Shown here: positions 26,583 through 37,811 of the stretch, piece by piece | Numbering within the stretch: the first letter of the stretch is position 1 | Layout of the letters: the number at the start of each line of letters is the position of its first letter | Assembly: GCF_024704725.1 (NCBI RefSeq) | Contig: NZ_JALIQS010000009.1 | Location: 1-64,000, forward strand | Direction of reading: 5' to 3' | DNA: 64,000 nucleotides | Origin: Shinella sp. CPCC 101442 | GTDB lineage: Bacteria; Pseudomonadota; Alphaproteobacteria; Rhizobiales; Rhizobiaceae | Position numbers and translations under genes: made by a program | The notes under the pieces: generated by a model | Database searches by the model: none | What the model saw: only the letters and a program-made list of their open reading frames with translations | Told to the model about the DNA's origin: nothing

Positions 26583-27699
26583 CGCTGCCATATCCTCCGC
26601 GCCCGAGGTGAAGGGACGCAGCCTCTTCCAGCTCGCCGTCATGCGCTTCCGGCGCAACCGGCCCGCCATGGCGGGTTCCGTCATGCTGGTGCTGATCGCC
26701 TGCTTCTCGTTCTTCGGGCCGTTCTTCATCAGCCATGGTTACGATCAGGTCTTCTCCTCCTACGTTACCATCCCGCCGAGCCTCGAGCCACGGCCGGGCG
26801 AGGACACGCTGGAGGATGCGATGAAGGGTGTCGCCACCCGCGCTCGCGTCGAGCTGCAGTCCTTTACCGTCGAGGGCGAGGCCTTCACGGCCGTGATTAC
26901 CGCCAAGGACCCGATCGATCCGCGTGCCACGCGCTATTTCGACCGGGCCAACGAGTTCGACAAGACCGAAGTTGCGGCGACCGAGGACGAGGGCCGAAGG
27001 CTGACGCTGAAGGGCGTGGTCGACCGGGAGTATTTCCTGTTCGGCACCGATACCAACGGCCGCGACCTCATGGCGCGTGTCATGCTCGGCGGGCAGATTT
27101 CCATCGCTGTCGGCCTGCTCGCCAGCCTCGTCTCGCTCGGCATCGGCGTCACCTACGGGGCGATCTCCGGCTACATGGGCGGACGCATCGACAATGTGAT
27201 GATGCGTTTCGTCGAAATCCTCTACTCGCTGCCCTTCGTCTTCCTCGTTGTGGTGCTCGTCGTGTTCTTCGGGCGCAGCTTCATCCTGATTTTCCTCGTC
27301 ATTGGCGCGGTCGAATGGCTCGACATGGCCCGCATCGTGCGCGGCCAGACGCTGTCCTTGAAACGGCGGGAATTCATCGGCGCGGCGGAAGCGCTCGGCC
27401 TGACGGACTGGCAGATCATCCGCCGGCACGTTATCCCCAACACGATCGGCCCGGTCGTCATCTTCGTCACCGTCATCGTGCCGAAGGTGATCCTGCTCGA
27501 AAGCTTCCTCTCCTTCCTCGGCCTCGGCGTGCAGGCGCCGCTGACGAGCTGGGGTTCGCTGATCGCCGAAGGGGCCAACAATATCCAGTCGGCGCCCTGG
27601 CTGCTCGTCTTCCCCGCCATCTTCTTCGTCGTCACGCTCTTCTCGCTGAATTTCGTCGGCGATGGCCTGCGCGACGCGTTCGACCCGAAAGATCGCTGA
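26575..27699 (+). CDS. oppC: Oligopeptide ABC transporter permease OppC
   Basis: A 374-residue permease. It is longer than usual (about 300) because of a hydrophilic insert, roughly residues 55-150, between the first membrane span and FGTDTNGRDLMARVMLGG, which is a normal OppC feature in rhizobia. The EAA loop is REFIGAAEALGLTDWQIIRRHVIPN, followed by LLESFLSFLGLGVQAPLTSWG. It is coupled to oppB by overlap and followed by the ATPase gene after 1 bp. Confidence 0.92.
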   Translation: MTDAAISSAPEVKGRSLFQLAVMRFRRNRPAMAGSVMLVLIACFSFFGPFFISHGYDQVFSSYVTIPPSLEPRPGEDTLEDAMKGVATRARVELQSFTVEGEAFTAVITAKDPIDPRATRYFDRANEFDKTEVAATEDEGRRLTLKGVVDREYFLFGTDTNGRDLMARVMLGGQISIAVGLLASLVSLGIGVTYGAISGYMGGRIDNVMMRFVEILYSLPFVFLVVVLVVFFGRSFILIFLVIGAVEWLDMARIVRGQTLSLKRREFIGAAEALGLTDWQIIRRHVIPNTIGPVVIFVTVIVPKVILLESFLSFLGLGVQAPLTSWGSLIAEGANNIQSAPWLLVFPAIFFVVTLFSLNFVGDGLRDAFDPKDR

Positions 27700-27700
27700 C

Positions 27701-29317
27701 ATGGCAGGAACGCAAAACACCATGGAACCGATCCTCGCCGCGCGCGGCCTGACGGTTTCCTTCACGACGCCGGATGGCGACGTCCATGCGGTCAAAGGCA
27801 TCGATCTCGATGTCCGTCTCGGTGAGACACTGGCGGTGGTCGGCGAATCCGGTTCCGGCAAGAGCCAGACCATGATGGGGATCATGGGTTTGCTCGCGAG
27901 CAATGGTCGGGTCTCGGGCTCGGCGAAGTATCGCGGGCAGGAGATGGTGGGCCTTCCGCCGAAAGCGCTCAACGAGATCCGCGGTGCGAAAATCACCATG
28001 ATCTTCCAGGAGCCGATGACCTCGCTCGATCCGCTCTACCCTGTTGGCAAGCAGATCGCCGAGGTGATCGCGCATCATCGCGGCGGCTCGCAGAGAGAGG
28101 CGCGGCCGCGCGTGCTGGAACTCCTGAAACTCGTCGGCATTCCCGATCCGGAGCGTCGCATAGACAGCTATCCCCATGAAATGTCCGGCGGTCAGCGCCA
28201 GCGCGTCATGATCGCCATGGCGCTTGCCAATGAGCCGGATATCCTGATCGCCGACGAACCGACGACGGCGCTCGACGTGACCATACAGGCGCAGATCCTC
28301 AAACTTCTGCGCGACCTTCAAAAACGCTTCGATATGGCGATCGTGCTCATCACGCACGATCTTGGCATCGTCCGGCATTTCGCCGAGCGGGTCGTCGTCA
28401 TGCGGCACGGCGCGGTGGTGGAGCAGGGGGCGACGGCCGATATCTTCGGCAATCCGCAGGCCGACTATACCCGCATGCTGATCGAGGCGGAGCCGCACGG
28501 CCGTAAGGCCGCACCGGCGGACGATGCACCAATCATCCTCGAAGGCCGCAATGTCGTCGTGGACTACAAGATCGACGGCGGCTTCCTGAAGGCGCGCGCC
28601 AGCACCTTCCGCGCTGTCGACAATGTCAGCATCAGCCTGCGCGAGGGGCAGACGATCGGCATCGTCGGCGAATCCGGTTCGGGCAAGTCGACGCTCGGGC
28701 GTGCGCTTCTTCGCCTCATCGCCAGCGAGGGTGTCTATCGCTTCGGCAAGACGGATATTTCCAGCCTCGACAGATCGGGCATGCGGCCGCTGCGGCGTAG
28801 CATGCAGGTCGTCTTCCAGGACCCCTACGGCTCTCTTTCGCCCCGTCAGACCGTCGGTGAGATCATTACCGAGGGACTTTATGTGCACGAACCGCAGCTT
28901 TCGCGCACCGAGCGTGACAAGCGGGCGATCGAGGCGCTGACGGAGGTCGGGCTGGATCCTGCGGCGCGCAACCGTTATCCGCACGAATTTTCAGGCGGCC
29001 AGCGGCAGCGCATTGCGATTGCGCGGGCGATGATCCTGAAGCCCCAGGCCGTGATCCTCGATGAGCCGACCTCGGCGCTCGACCGCTCCGTTCAGGGCCA
29101 GGTGATCGAGCTTCTGCGCGATCTCCAGTCCCGCCACGGCCTCTCCTATGTCTTCATCAGCCACGACCTTTCGGTCGTGCGCGCCATGTCCGACTACGTT
29201 GTGGTCATGAAGGACGGCAGGATCGTGGAGGAAGGGTCAACGGACGCGATCTTCAGCGCGCCGAAGGCGGACTATACCAAGGCGCTGATCGGTGCGGCCT
29301 ACAATATCGGTCCCTGA
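27701..29317 (+). CDS. oppDF: Fused oligopeptide ABC ATPase (OppD-OppF in one chain)
   Basis: A 538-residue protein with two complete ATPase halves. The first has Walker [11 protein letters not shown] near residue 46, signature [15 protein letters not shown] and Walker [14 protein letters not shown]. The second has [15 protein letters not shown] near 323, [15 protein letters not shown] and [12 protein letters not shown]. This fused form is common in Rhizobiales. Start at 27701 is preferred (1 bp after the oppC stop); ATG at 27722 is an alternative. It completes the oppABC-DF transporter. Confidence 0.92.
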   Translation: MAGTQNTMEPILAARGLTVSFTTPDGDVHAVKGIDLDVRLGETLAVVGESGSGKSQTMMGIMGLLASNGRVSGSAKYRGQEMVGLPPKALNEIRGAKITMIFQEPMTSLDPLYPVGKQIAEVIAHHRGGSQREARPRVLELLKLVGIPDPERRIDSYPHEMSGGQRQRVMIAMALANEPDILIADEPTTALDVTIQAQILKLLRDLQKRFDMAIVLITHDLGIVRHFAERVVVMRHGAVVEQGATADIFGNPQADYTRMLIEAEPHGRKAAPADDAPIILEGRNVVVDYKIDGGFLKARASTFRAVDNVSISLREGQTIGIVGESGSGKSTLGRALLRLIASEGVYRFGKTDISSLDRSGMRPLRRSMQVVFQDPYGSLSPRQTVGEIITEGLYVHEPQLSRTERDKRAIEALTEVGLDPAARNRYPHEFSGGQRQRIAIARAMILKPQAVILDEPTSALDRSVQGQVIELLRDLQSRHGLSYVFISHDLSVVRAMSDYVVVMKDGRIVEEGSTDAIFSAPKADYTKALIGAAYNIGP

Positions 29318-29321
29318 CATC

Positions 29322-29356
29322 GGCGTTTTCGCGTTGCGCCGCACCGCGAAAACGCC
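29322..29356 (+). promoter_or_regulatory. Stem-loop after oppDF
   Basis: GGCGTTTTCGCG (29322-29333) pairs with CGCGAAAACGCC (29345-29356) around an 11-nt loop, beginning 5 bp after the oppDF stop. It has no poly-T tail, so it may be a weak or factor-dependent terminator or an mRNA end protector. Confidence 0.65.
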
Positions 29357-29426
29357 CTAATTCTATCGGCAGATCCACGCCGGAAACCGCACCCGCGCTT
29401 TCCGGAGTTTGTGCCTGGGAGACTGC

Positions 29427-30569
29427 ATGGCCGCCGACCGCTTGCCGCATATCGTGCTCTTTTCCGGCGGCACGGCCTGCCGTTCGACCAATCTGGCGTT
29501 CTGCGCCAAGCCGGTGCGGCTCACCCGCATCGTTCCCGCCTGGGACAGCGGCGGCAGTTCCAAGGTGATCCGCGAAAGCCTCGATGTGCTCGGCGTCGGC
29601 GATATCCGCCAGGCGCTGATGACCATGGCGCATGGCGAGGGCCGGGCGGGGGATGTGGTGAAGGTCTGCAACGCGCGCCTCACCAGCAGCAGCGAGGCGG
29701 ACGCGTACACCGAATTCGCCCTTTATGCCGAAGGTCGCCATCCGCTGCTCGAACGCATGGAGCCGGGTCTGCGCGGTGCGATCCTGAATTATCTGCGCAC
29801 CTTCCGTGCCGCGACCGGCGCGGATTTCGATTTTCGCAACGGCAGCATCGGAAATTTCATCCTTACCGGTGCGCATCTCGCCCATAACAGCGATATCAAC
29901 ACCGCCATCTTCGTCTTCCGCAAGCTTTGCGATATCGCCGGGCATGTCTGGCCCTCGACGGCGGAAAGCAGCGTCGGTCTCTCGGCCGTGCTGAACGACG
30001 GCACGGCTATCTCCGGACAGCACCGGATCACCGCGCTTGGCGAGGAGCAGGGCAGGATCGGCATTCGCGAGATTGCACTCTCCGCAGCGGCGGGGGCATC
30101 GGTCGCAGCCAACGAGGCGGTGATCGAGAGCCTGGAAAGTGCCGATGTCGTGGTCTTCGGACCGGGCAGTTTCTACACCAGCGTGTTGCCGCATCTCCTT
30201 GTCGACGGCGTCGTGCCGGCCATCGCGCGCAATGTGCACGCGCGGCGCGTCTTCATCGGCAACATCCTGCAATGCCGCGAGACGCGCGGCCTGGACGTTG
30301 CGCAGCTGCTTCAGGCTGCGGCCGCCGTCTGGCGGGAGCGCGGCGGGGTGGACGTCCGCCCTTTCACCCATGTCCTGGCGAACCGCCAGGTGCTGCCCTT
30401 CGAAAAGACCGTCGGCGCGTTTGCGTATCTCGCCAATGGGGCGCTGGAGGAGGCTTGCGCCCGCATCGGCGCGGAGGCGGTGATCGGGGAATTCGAGGAT
30501 CCCTGGCAGCGCGGCCAGCACGACGGCAGCGCGGTCGCCGATATCCTCAGCTCGCTTTTGCCGGCGTGA
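29427..30569 (+). CDS. CofD/YvcK-superfamily protein
   Basis: A 380-residue protein with the CofD-fold signature: IVLFSGGTACRSTNLAF, PAWDSGGSSKVIRESLDVLGVGDIRQAL, IGNFILTGAHLAHNSD, and VVFGPGSFYTSVLPHLLVDGV. CofD itself makes coenzyme F420 precursors; the related YvcK acts in cell-wall metabolism; a proteobacterial branch sits in the so-called GAK gene group. No F420 genes or GAK partners are visible here, so no function is assigned. The 3' end overlaps the convergent GGDEF/EAL gene by 23 bp. Confidence 0.8.
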   Translation: MAADRLPHIVLFSGGTACRSTNLAFCAKPVRLTRIVPAWDSGGSSKVIRESLDVLGVGDIRQALMTMAHGEGRAGDVVKVCNARLTSSSEADAYTEFALYAEGRHPLLERMEPGLRGAILNYLRTFRAATGADFDFRNGSIGNFILTGAHLAHNSDINTAIFVFRKLCDIAGHVWPSTAESSVGLSAVLNDGTAISGQHRITALGEEQGRIGIREIALSAAAGASVAANEAVIESLESADVVVFGPGSFYTSVLPHLLVDGVVPAIARNVHARRVFIGNILQCRETRGLDVAQLLQAAAAVWRERGGVDVRPFTHVLANRQVLPFEKTVGAFAYLANGALEEACARIGAEAVIGEFEDPWQRGQHDGSAVADILSSLLPA

Positions 30570-33213
30570 CCTTTGCGCCCGGCATCCAGCCGCGCGCCTT
30601 GGCGAAAGCGAGGAAGTCGTCGGCCGCCATGGGCCGCGCAAGGGCATAGCCCTGCAAGGTATGGCAGCCGAGGCTGCGCAGCAGCGCGGCATGATCAAGC
30701 GTCTCGACGCCCTCGGCGACCGTCTCGATGCCTCGCACCTTGCCGATGTCGATGATCGAGCGCACGAGGCTCTGCTGGGAGGTCGATTCCAGCAGCGGCT
30801 GCACCAGCCGGCGGTCGATCTTCAGGCGCTTGGGCGACAATTCCAGAAGGCTGACGATCGAGGCATGGCCTGTGCCGAAATCGTCGATCTCGATGTCGAT
30901 TCCGAGTGCCTTGATCTCCTCGATCGCCTGACGCAACCCGTCATCCGCGGTATCGAAGGAGATCGACTCCAGAAGTTCGAAGGTCAGTGAACCCGGACGG
31001 ATGTTCATCGCCCTGAGCTTGTCGATCAGGCCTTCATCGCGCAGGCGCTGGCAGGAGACGTTGACGGAGACGCGCGGAATGCCGAGACCCTGGCCTTCCC
31101 AGCGCATCGCTTGGAACAGCGCCTGGTCGAGAATCGTCTCGTCGATCCGGGCGACGACATTGAGGCTTTCCGCGACGGGCAGGAAAACATCGGGCGCGAC
31201 GAAGCCGCGCGTCGGGTGCTGCCAGCGCGCCAGCGCTTCAACGCCGACGATCTCCAGCGTCTCGGCATCGAACTGCGGCTGGAAAAAGGGATGGAATTCA
31301 CCACGTTCGAGCCCGCGCAGGATATCGTCGCTGAGGCGCTTGATCTCCACCGTGCGCAGGCGCAGCTCGTCGTTGAAGGCCTCGACCCGGTTGCGCCCGC
31401 GACGCTTCGCTTCGTAGAGCGCGATATCGGCATTGACGAGAAGCTGCTCGGGGGATTCGTCCGCATCGTTGCGCGTGGCGATGCCGATGCTCGCGCCGAT
31501 GCGACAGTCATGGCCTTCGATGACCATCGGCTCGCTGATGGCCTCGATGAGGCGGGCGGAAAGGCCGGTGAAATCGGCGTCCGAGGGATCGCGGCGCGAC
31601 AGCAGCACGAATTCGTCGCCGCCGATGCGGGCGATGAAGTCTTCCAGCGGAATATGGGCGCGCAGCACGCCGGCGGCATGTTTCAGGACCTCGTCGCCGG
31701 CGGCGTGGCCAAGCGTGTCGTTGATATCCTTGAAGCGGTCGAGGTCGATGTGGAGCAGGGTCAGCGGGCGGCCGTCGCCATTGCCGGAGAGCGCCAGCTG
31801 CTGGTCGAGAAAGCGGCGGTTCGGCAGGCGGGTCAGGGCGTCATGCAGCGAATTGTGCTCCATCACGAGGCGCGCCTCTTCAAGCGCGCGGTTCTGCGCC
31901 TCGGCCGTGAGCTTCGCCTCGAGCAGTTCGGCCTGCAGGAGCGTATCTTCCGTTACGTCCCAATTGGCGCCGACGATGCGCTTGGTGCCCGACGAAGCGT
32001 GATAGGTCATGCCGTGGGCGCGGATATGGCGGATGCCGCCATCGCGCCCGATGACGCGGAATTCGGTGATGTAGGGTTTTTCGCTTGCGATGGCTGTCGC
32101 GAAGACGCGCTCGGCATCTTCGATGTCGTCGGGATGGAGCGCCGCGCGCCAATCGTCGTAACCGCAGATCGGCTGGTCCGGCGGCACGTTGTAAAGCGTG
32201 CGCATGCGCGTATCCCACGAGAGAGCCGTGGTCTCGCTGTCATATTCCCAGACCCCCACCCTGGAGGCATCCAGTGCGAGCTGCAGGCGCTGCGAGACGG
32301 TTTCGAGCCGGTCTTCGCGGTCCTGCAATGCGAGGATGTGCCGATGGCGGTCCTTCATCAGGTAACCGACCCAGAACATTGGCGCGACGATGATAGTGGC
32401 AAGGAGGGCCAGACCGCCGCGGAAGATTCCGAGGTCGGCCGAGGGCTGATGCCACCCTTTCAGCGGCGCTGCCGACATGGTCCAGACCTCGTGGCCGATG
32501 TCGATGGTCATGACAACGGGGTCGGCATCGACGGTATTGGGCGTCGCGAAGAATGTTCTTGCCTCGCCGCCGTCATGCGGTTTGCTGGAAAGCGAGGCGG
32601 CTATCGTGAGATCGTCGCTGAAGCCGCTGCTGGCCAGAAGTCTGTCGAGGTTGATGACGGCAGATGCGATGCCGAAGAAGGCATTGTCCTTGCCGGCATG
32701 GATCGGATAGCGCGCGATGACGCCGCGGCCGCCCTGAACCAAATCGATCGGGCCGGTGACGATCATCCGGTCCAGTTCCTGCACCTGGAGTGCGGCAGCG
32801 CGCTGAAGCTCGTTCTTGCGGTAATCGAGGCCGAGGCTGCGTTCGTTGCCCTTCTTCGGATAGACGAGGGTAACGACGAAATCGGGGGCGATAGCGAGGC
32901 TGCGAAGCTGGTTGTCCTCGCCAAAGATGCGGCCGGCAAGGTCGGCGAAGCGATCGCTCGACATGTCCGGCTCGGTCGACAGCGTTGCGACGAGCCCCTG
33001 CACCAGCTTGACGTTGCCGAGAATGTTGCCTTCCAGACGCGAGCGCAGCAGGCCGAGTTGCTCGGTGGTGGAGGAGCGCAGATACTCTTCCTCCAGCCGG
33101 CGCTTCTGGGCATCGGCGAGCATGACGGCGATGAGAACCGCGAATGCGACCACGATGGCGGGGATATAGTAGCCCAGCCCCCGAAAGGAAAATTGCGCAT
33201 TCCGGTCGTTCAT
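30547..33213 (-). CDS. Membrane diguanylate cyclase/phosphodiesterase (CHASE-PAS-GGDEF-EAL)
   Basis: An 888-residue c-di-GMP enzyme. An N-terminal helix (GYYIPAIVVAFAVLIAVMLA) and a second at about 265-290 bracket a periplasmic CHASE-type sensor. A PAS domain (near 310-420, GVWEYDSETTALSWDTRMRT) is followed by GGDEF (intact IGGDEF near 530) and EAL (GVEALARW near 660, EIDDFGTGHASI). Both catalytic motifs look complete, so it may make or break c-di-GMP. The ATG at 33213 opens the first membrane helix. Confidence 0.93.
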   Translation of the reverse strand: MNDRNAQFSFRGLGYYIPAIVVAFAVLIAVMLADAQKRRLEEEYLRSSTTEQLGLLRSRLEGNILGNVKLVQGLVATLSTEPDMSSDRFADLAGRIFGEDNQLRSLAIAPDFVVTLVYPKKGNERSLGLDYRKNELQRAAALQVQELDRMIVTGPIDLVQGGRGVIARYPIHAGKDNAFFGIASAVINLDRLLASSGFSDDLTIAASLSSKPHDGGEARTFFATPNTVDADPVVMTIDIGHEVWTMSAAPLKGWHQPSADLGIFRGGLALLATIIVAPMFWVGYLMKDRHRHILALQDREDRLETVSQRLQLALDASRVGVWEYDSETTALSWDTRMRTLYNVPPDQPICGYDDWRAALHPDDIEDAERVFATAIASEKPYITEFRVIGRDGGIRHIRAHGMTYHASSGTKRIVGANWDVTEDTLLQAELLEAKLTAEAQNRALEEARLVMEHNSLHDALTRLPNRRFLDQQLALSGNGDGRPLTLLHIDLDRFKDINDTLGHAAGDEVLKHAAGVLRAHIPLEDFIARIGGDEFVLLSRRDPSDADFTGLSARLIEAISEPMVIEGHDCRIGASIGIATRNDADESPEQLLVNADIALYEAKRRGRNRVEAFNDELRLRTVEIKRLSDDILRGLERGEFHPFFQPQFDAETLEIVGVEALARWQHPTRGFVAPDVFLPVAESLNVVARIDETILDQALFQAMRWEGQGLGIPRVSVNVSCQRLRDEGLIDKLRAMNIRPGSLTFELLESISFDTADDGLRQAIEEIKALGIDIEIDDFGTGHASIVSLLELSPKRLKIDRRLVQPLLESTSQQSLVRSIIDIGKVRGIETVAEGVETLDHAALLRSLGCHTLQGYALARPMAADDFLAFAKARGWMPGAKVTPAKAS

Positions 33214-33413
33214 TGCGGTCAGTTCGTCTCCGTGTGCTTGCGCCGCCGTCAGGCATACCTTCGGCGTTTCCGGACGATGGCAGACGCTACTTAATATTTG
33301 CTGACGAGGTGGTTATCGGTTCCGGAAGGTTCTGGTAGCACTTGTCGTCGGGGCTTTCCGTCTTCGTCCGTTCGCGCTAGTCCTCGGCGCAAAGGCAGTG
33401 GGAGGGGGCAGGC

Positions 33414-34307
33414 GTGCCGTCGGAACAGGACAGGCCAGAAAGCGCGTTCGGCGCGCTGATCAAGGCGATCATCGAGGAGAGCCCGCTGAAGGCGGCCGGC
33501 TTCATCGTCACCATCTATGGCGACGTGGTGGAGCCGCGCGGCGGTGTGGTCTGGACCGGCAACCTCATCGATACCTGCGCCGATGTCGGCATCAGCGAAA
33601 CACTGGTGCGCACCGCCGTCTCGCGTCTTGTCGCCGCCGGGCAGGTGTCGGGCGAGCGTGAGGGGCGCCGCAGCTTTTATCGGCTGGCAGCGCCGGCGCG
33701 TACCGAATTTGCCGCCGCTGCCCGCATGCTCTTCGGCCCGCCGGAAGTGGCCGACTGGCATTTCGTGCAGTTGACGGGAGCGGCACCGGACGAGGCGATG
33801 CAGGCTCTGGAGCGCGCCGGACATGCGCGACTGGGGCCAAGGCTTGCCGTCGGCGCACGACCCATGCCGTCCTTGAAACAGCCGGCCGTGCTCTTCCGGG
33901 CGGAGGTTGTGAGCGGCGAAGGCGACCTTGGCGCCTTTGCGGCCGATCACTGGAACCTTGCACAGCATGCGGATGCCTATCGCGGCTTCATCCAAAGGTT
34001 CGGGCGGCTTGCCGATCTGCTCGGTGGCGGCGTGCGGCTGGCGGCGGCCGAAAGCCTCGCCGCCCGGCTGGTGCTGGTGCACCAGTTTCGCCTCGTCGTG
34101 CTGCGCGATCCGCGCCTGCCGCAGGCGGCATTGCCGGCCGACTGGCCGGGCGAAGAGGCGCGGCGGCTTTTCAACGATCTCTACCTTCGTCTTTCGCCCG
34201 AGGCGGATCTGCATGTCGCCCGCCATTTCGTGACGGCGGATGGTGCGCTGCCGGAGGCGAGCGAGGCGACGCTGCGTCGTCTTTCGCTGTTGCGCGACGC
34301 CATCTGA
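33414..34307 (+). CDS. paaX: Phenylacetate operon repressor PaaX
   Basis: A 297-residue PaaX-family regulator. The N-terminal winged helix (AAGFIVTIYGDVVEPRGGVVWTGNLI, ISETLVRTAVSRLVAAGQV) and the characteristic FVQLTGAAPDEAMQ and DRWxLxxxxxxY-like region (ADHWNLAQHADAYRGFIQRF) are visible. PaaX proteins release DNA when they bind phenylacetyl-CoA. The start is a GTG at 33414 after GGAGGGGG. It stands alone, 180 bp upstream of the paa operon, so two regulators (PaaX and PaaR) may act on this region. Confidence 0.93.
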   Translation: MPSEQDRPESAFGALIKAIIEESPLKAAGFIVTIYGDVVEPRGGVVWTGNLIDTCADVGISETLVRTAVSRLVAAGQVSGEREGRRSFYRLAAPARTEFAAAARMLFGPPEVADWHFVQLTGAAPDEAMQALERAGHARLGPRLAVGARPMPSLKQPAVLFRAEVVSGEGDLGAFAADHWNLAQHADAYRGFIQRFGRLADLLGGGVRLAAAESLAARLVLVHQFRLVVLRDPRLPQAALPADWPGEEARRLFNDLYLRLSPEADLHVARHFVTADGALPEASEATLRRLSLLRDAI

Positions 34308-34391
34308 GGCACTTTTCACACGGAAAAACGCAGTTTGTGCTATGATATCGGCTGCTGAAATGAAACATCACAGAATATGGAGAAAAGGCCA

Positions 34392-34434
34392 TTGATTTGT
34401 GACGTGTTGGGTGGTAAATAACCAACCGATCGGT
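34392..34434 (+). promoter_or_regulatory. Promoter and PaaR-type operator of the paa operon
   Basis: TTGATT (34392-34397) and TAAATA (34415-34420) are spaced by 17 bp, a good sigma-70 arrangement. The dyad ACCAACCGATCGGT (34421-34434) begins right after the -10, where a repressor would block initiation. The same 14-bp motif, in a slightly different form, recurs between paaG and paaN (46749-46762), and a PaaR-type TetR gene lies in the region. PaaR operators of other bacteria contain ACCGACCG-like arms. PaaX may bind nearby as well; no site is obvious. Confidence 0.72.
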
Positions 34435-34487
34435 CGGCGAATGTTTCGGGAGAGGCGAGCCGGCCTTGGGTACAGGGAGGAAACCGC

Positions 34488-35693
<1,206 letters not shown>

Positions 35694-35717
35694 CGCGCAT
35701 AGCCTGAGGAGAAGACC

Positions 35718-36722
35718 ATGTATGCCCAGATGGTAAAGACTGATGCGGCCCGCGTCCGGTCCCTCGACGAGATGGATCCCGTGGAGCGCGCCTTCCAGGA
35801 ACGCGTCGACGCCGGCCAGAAGATCGAGCCGAAGGAGTGGATGCCGGAAGGCTATCGCAAGACGCTCGTGCGCCAGATCAGCCAGCACGCCCACTCGGAA
35901 ATCGTTGGCCAGCTGCCGGAAGGCAACTGGATTTCCCGCGCGCCGACCCTTGAAAGGAAGGCGATCCTGCTTGCCAAGGTGCAGGACGAGGCCGGCCACG
36001 GCCTCTACCTGTACTGTGCCGCCGAAACGCTCGGCATCAGCCGCGACCAGATGTACGAACAGCTGCATTCCGGCAAGGCCAAATATTCCTCGATCTTCAA
36101 CTATCCGACGCTGACCTGGGCCGATATCGGCGCGATCGGTTGGCTGGTCGATGGCGCGGCGATCATGAATCAGGTGCCGTTGCAGCGCTGTTCCTACGGC
36201 CCCTATGCGCGGGCCATGGTGCGCATCTGCAAGGAAGAGAGTTTTCACCAGCGCCAGGGTTATGATGCCCTGATGTGCATGGTGAAGGGCACGCCGGCGC
36301 AAAAGGCCATGGTGCAGGATGCGTTGAACCGCTGGTGGTGGCCGTCCTTGATGATGTTCGGCCCCTCGGACGATGCCTCCGTGCACTCGGCTCAGTCGAT
36401 GGCCTGGAAGATCAAGCAGAATTCCAACGACGAGCTGCGCCAGAAGTTCGTCGACCAGACCGTGCCGCAGGCGAAATACCTCGGCCTCACCGTGCCGGAC
36501 CCGGACCTTAAGTGGAACGAGGAGAAGGGCGGCCACGATTTCGGCGAGCCGGACTGGGAAGAGTTCTTCAACGTGATCGCCGGCAACGGTCCCTGCAATG
36601 CGGAACGTCTCGAGGCCCGCAAGAAGGCCTGGAATGACGGCGCCTGGTTCCGCGACGGCCTGACGGCGCATGCCGAAAAGGCCGCCGACCGCCGCGCTGC
36701 CGCAAAAATCGCCGCCGAGTAA
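35718..36722 (+). CDS. paaA: Phenylacetyl-CoA epoxidase, catalytic subunit PaaA
   Basis: A 334-residue di-iron oxygenase subunit. The ferritin-like ligand motifs are [25 protein letters not shown] and [15 protein letters not shown]. It forms the epoxide on the ring of phenylacetyl-CoA with PaaB, PaaC and PaaE. Length equals the E. coli subunit. It follows paaJ by 24 bp, with GAGGAGAAG before the ATG. Confidence 0.96.
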   Translation: MYAQMVKTDAARVRSLDEMDPVERAFQERVDAGQKIEPKEWMPEGYRKTLVRQISQHAHSEIVGQLPEGNWISRAPTLERKAILLAKVQDEAGHGLYLYCAAETLGISRDQMYEQLHSGKAKYSSIFNYPTLTWADIGAIGWLVDGAAIMNQVPLQRCSYGPYARAMVRICKEESFHQRQGYDALMCMVKGTPAQKAMVQDALNRWWWPSLMMFGPSDDASVHSAQSMAWKIKQNSNDELRQKFVDQTVPQAKYLGLTVPDPDLKWNEEKGGHDFGEPDWEEFFNVIAGNGPCNAERLEARKKAWNDGAWFRDGLTAHAEKAADRRAAAKIAAE

Positions 36723-36735
36723 GGGAGAGAGCACG

Positions 36736-37020
36736 ATGTCCAGCGAATGGCCGCTTTGGGAAGTTTTCATCCGGGGTCAGCATGGCCTCAACCATCGCCA
36801 CGTCGGCAGCCTGCACGCGCCAGATGCCGAAATGGCGATCAACAATGCCCGCGACGTCTATACGCGCCGCAACGAGGGCGTCAGCATCTGGGTGGTGCGG
36901 TCTTCCGAGATCACCGCCAGTGCCCCCTCGGAAAAGGGCCCGCTGTTCGACCCGTCGAATTCCAAGGTCTACCGTCACCCGACCTTCTTCGACATTCCGG
37001 ATGAAGTGGGGCACATGTGA
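36736..37020 (+). CDS. paaB: Phenylacetyl-CoA epoxidase subunit PaaB
   Basis: A 94-residue small subunit that bridges PaaAC dimers; it has no catalytic residues. It starts MSSEWPLWEVFIRGQHGLNH and has the typical VGSLHAPDAEMAINNARDVYTRR and SIWVV segments. The preferred ATG at 36736 follows GGGAGAG. Its stop overlaps the paaC start by one base. Confidence 0.95.
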   Translation: MSSEWPLWEVFIRGQHGLNHRHVGSLHAPDAEMAINNARDVYTRRNEGVSIWVVRSSEITASAPSEKGPLFDPSNSKVYRHPTFFDIPDEVGHM

Positions 37021-37802
37021 TGGCGACCGCGGCACTTGAAACGGCGGTCGATCAGGCCGCGCTTCTCGAATTCCTGCTGCGCATCGGCGACAATGCGCTG
37101 ATCCTCGGTCACCGCGTCTCGGAATGGTGCGGCCATTCGCCGGCATTGGAGGAGGATATCGCGCTTGCCAACACCGCGCTCGACCTGATCGGCCAGACGC
37201 AGCTCTGGCTAGGCCTTGCCGGCGAGGTGGAGGGCAAGGGCCGTTCGGCGGACGATCTCGCCTACCTGCGCGACGGCTACGACTTCCGCAACATCCTGCT
37301 GGTCGAGCGCCCGAACGGCGATTTCGGCAAGACGCTGATGCGGCAGTTTCTGTTCGATGCCTGGCACTATCTGCTCTTGAAGGCGCTGAAAGGCTCGACG
37401 GAGACGCGTATCGCGGAGATCGCGGAAAAGGCCTTCAAAGAGGTCTCCTACCATCTCGACCGCAGCCGTGATCTCGTCATTCGTCTCGGCGACGGCACGG
37501 CCGAAAGCCACCGCCGCATGCAGGAGGCGCTGGACGATCTCTGGCCCTATACCGGCGAGATGTTCGCCGCCGACGCGGTGGATGCGGCACTCGTGGAAGC
37601 CGGGATCATTCCGGAACCGCAGAGCCTCAAGGCCGGCTGGGACGAGATTGTAGCCGAGGCGCTGGCCGAAGGCACACTGAAGAAGTCCGCCGACGGCTAC
37701 ATGCACAAGGGCGGCCGGCGCGGCGTGCACACCGAGCATCTCGGCTTCATCCTGTCCGAGATGCAGTTCCTCCAGCGCGCCTATCCGGGCGCTACCTGGT
37801 AG
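37020..37802 (+). CDS. paaC: Phenylacetyl-CoA epoxidase, structural subunit PaaC
   Basis: A 260-residue ferritin-fold protein, the structural partner of PaaA. Typical segments are LILGHRVSEWCGHSPALEEDIALANTALDLIGQ, AWHYLLLKALKGS and FKEVSYHLDRSRDLVIRLGDGTAESH. ATG at 37020 overlaps the paaB stop (TGATG); GTG at 37017 is a possible alternative. Confidence 0.95.
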   Translation: MATAALETAVDQAALLEFLLRIGDNALILGHRVSEWCGHSPALEEDIALANTALDLIGQTQLWLGLAGEVEGKGRSADDLAYLRDGYDFRNILLVERPNGDFGKTLMRQFLFDAWHYLLLKALKGSTETRIAEIAEKAFKEVSYHLDRSRDLVIRLGDGTAESHRRMQEALDDLWPYTGEMFAADAVDAALVEAGIIPEPQSLKAGWDEIVAEALAEGTLKKSADGYMHKGGRRGVHTEHLGFILSEMQFLQRAYPGATW

Positions 37803-37811
37803 GAGGCGGTC

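Noticed and set aside
29427-30569. F420 biosynthesis gene cofD
   Set aside because: No other F420 genes are present and the sequence is closer to the YvcK/GAK-type branch, so only the superfamily is named.
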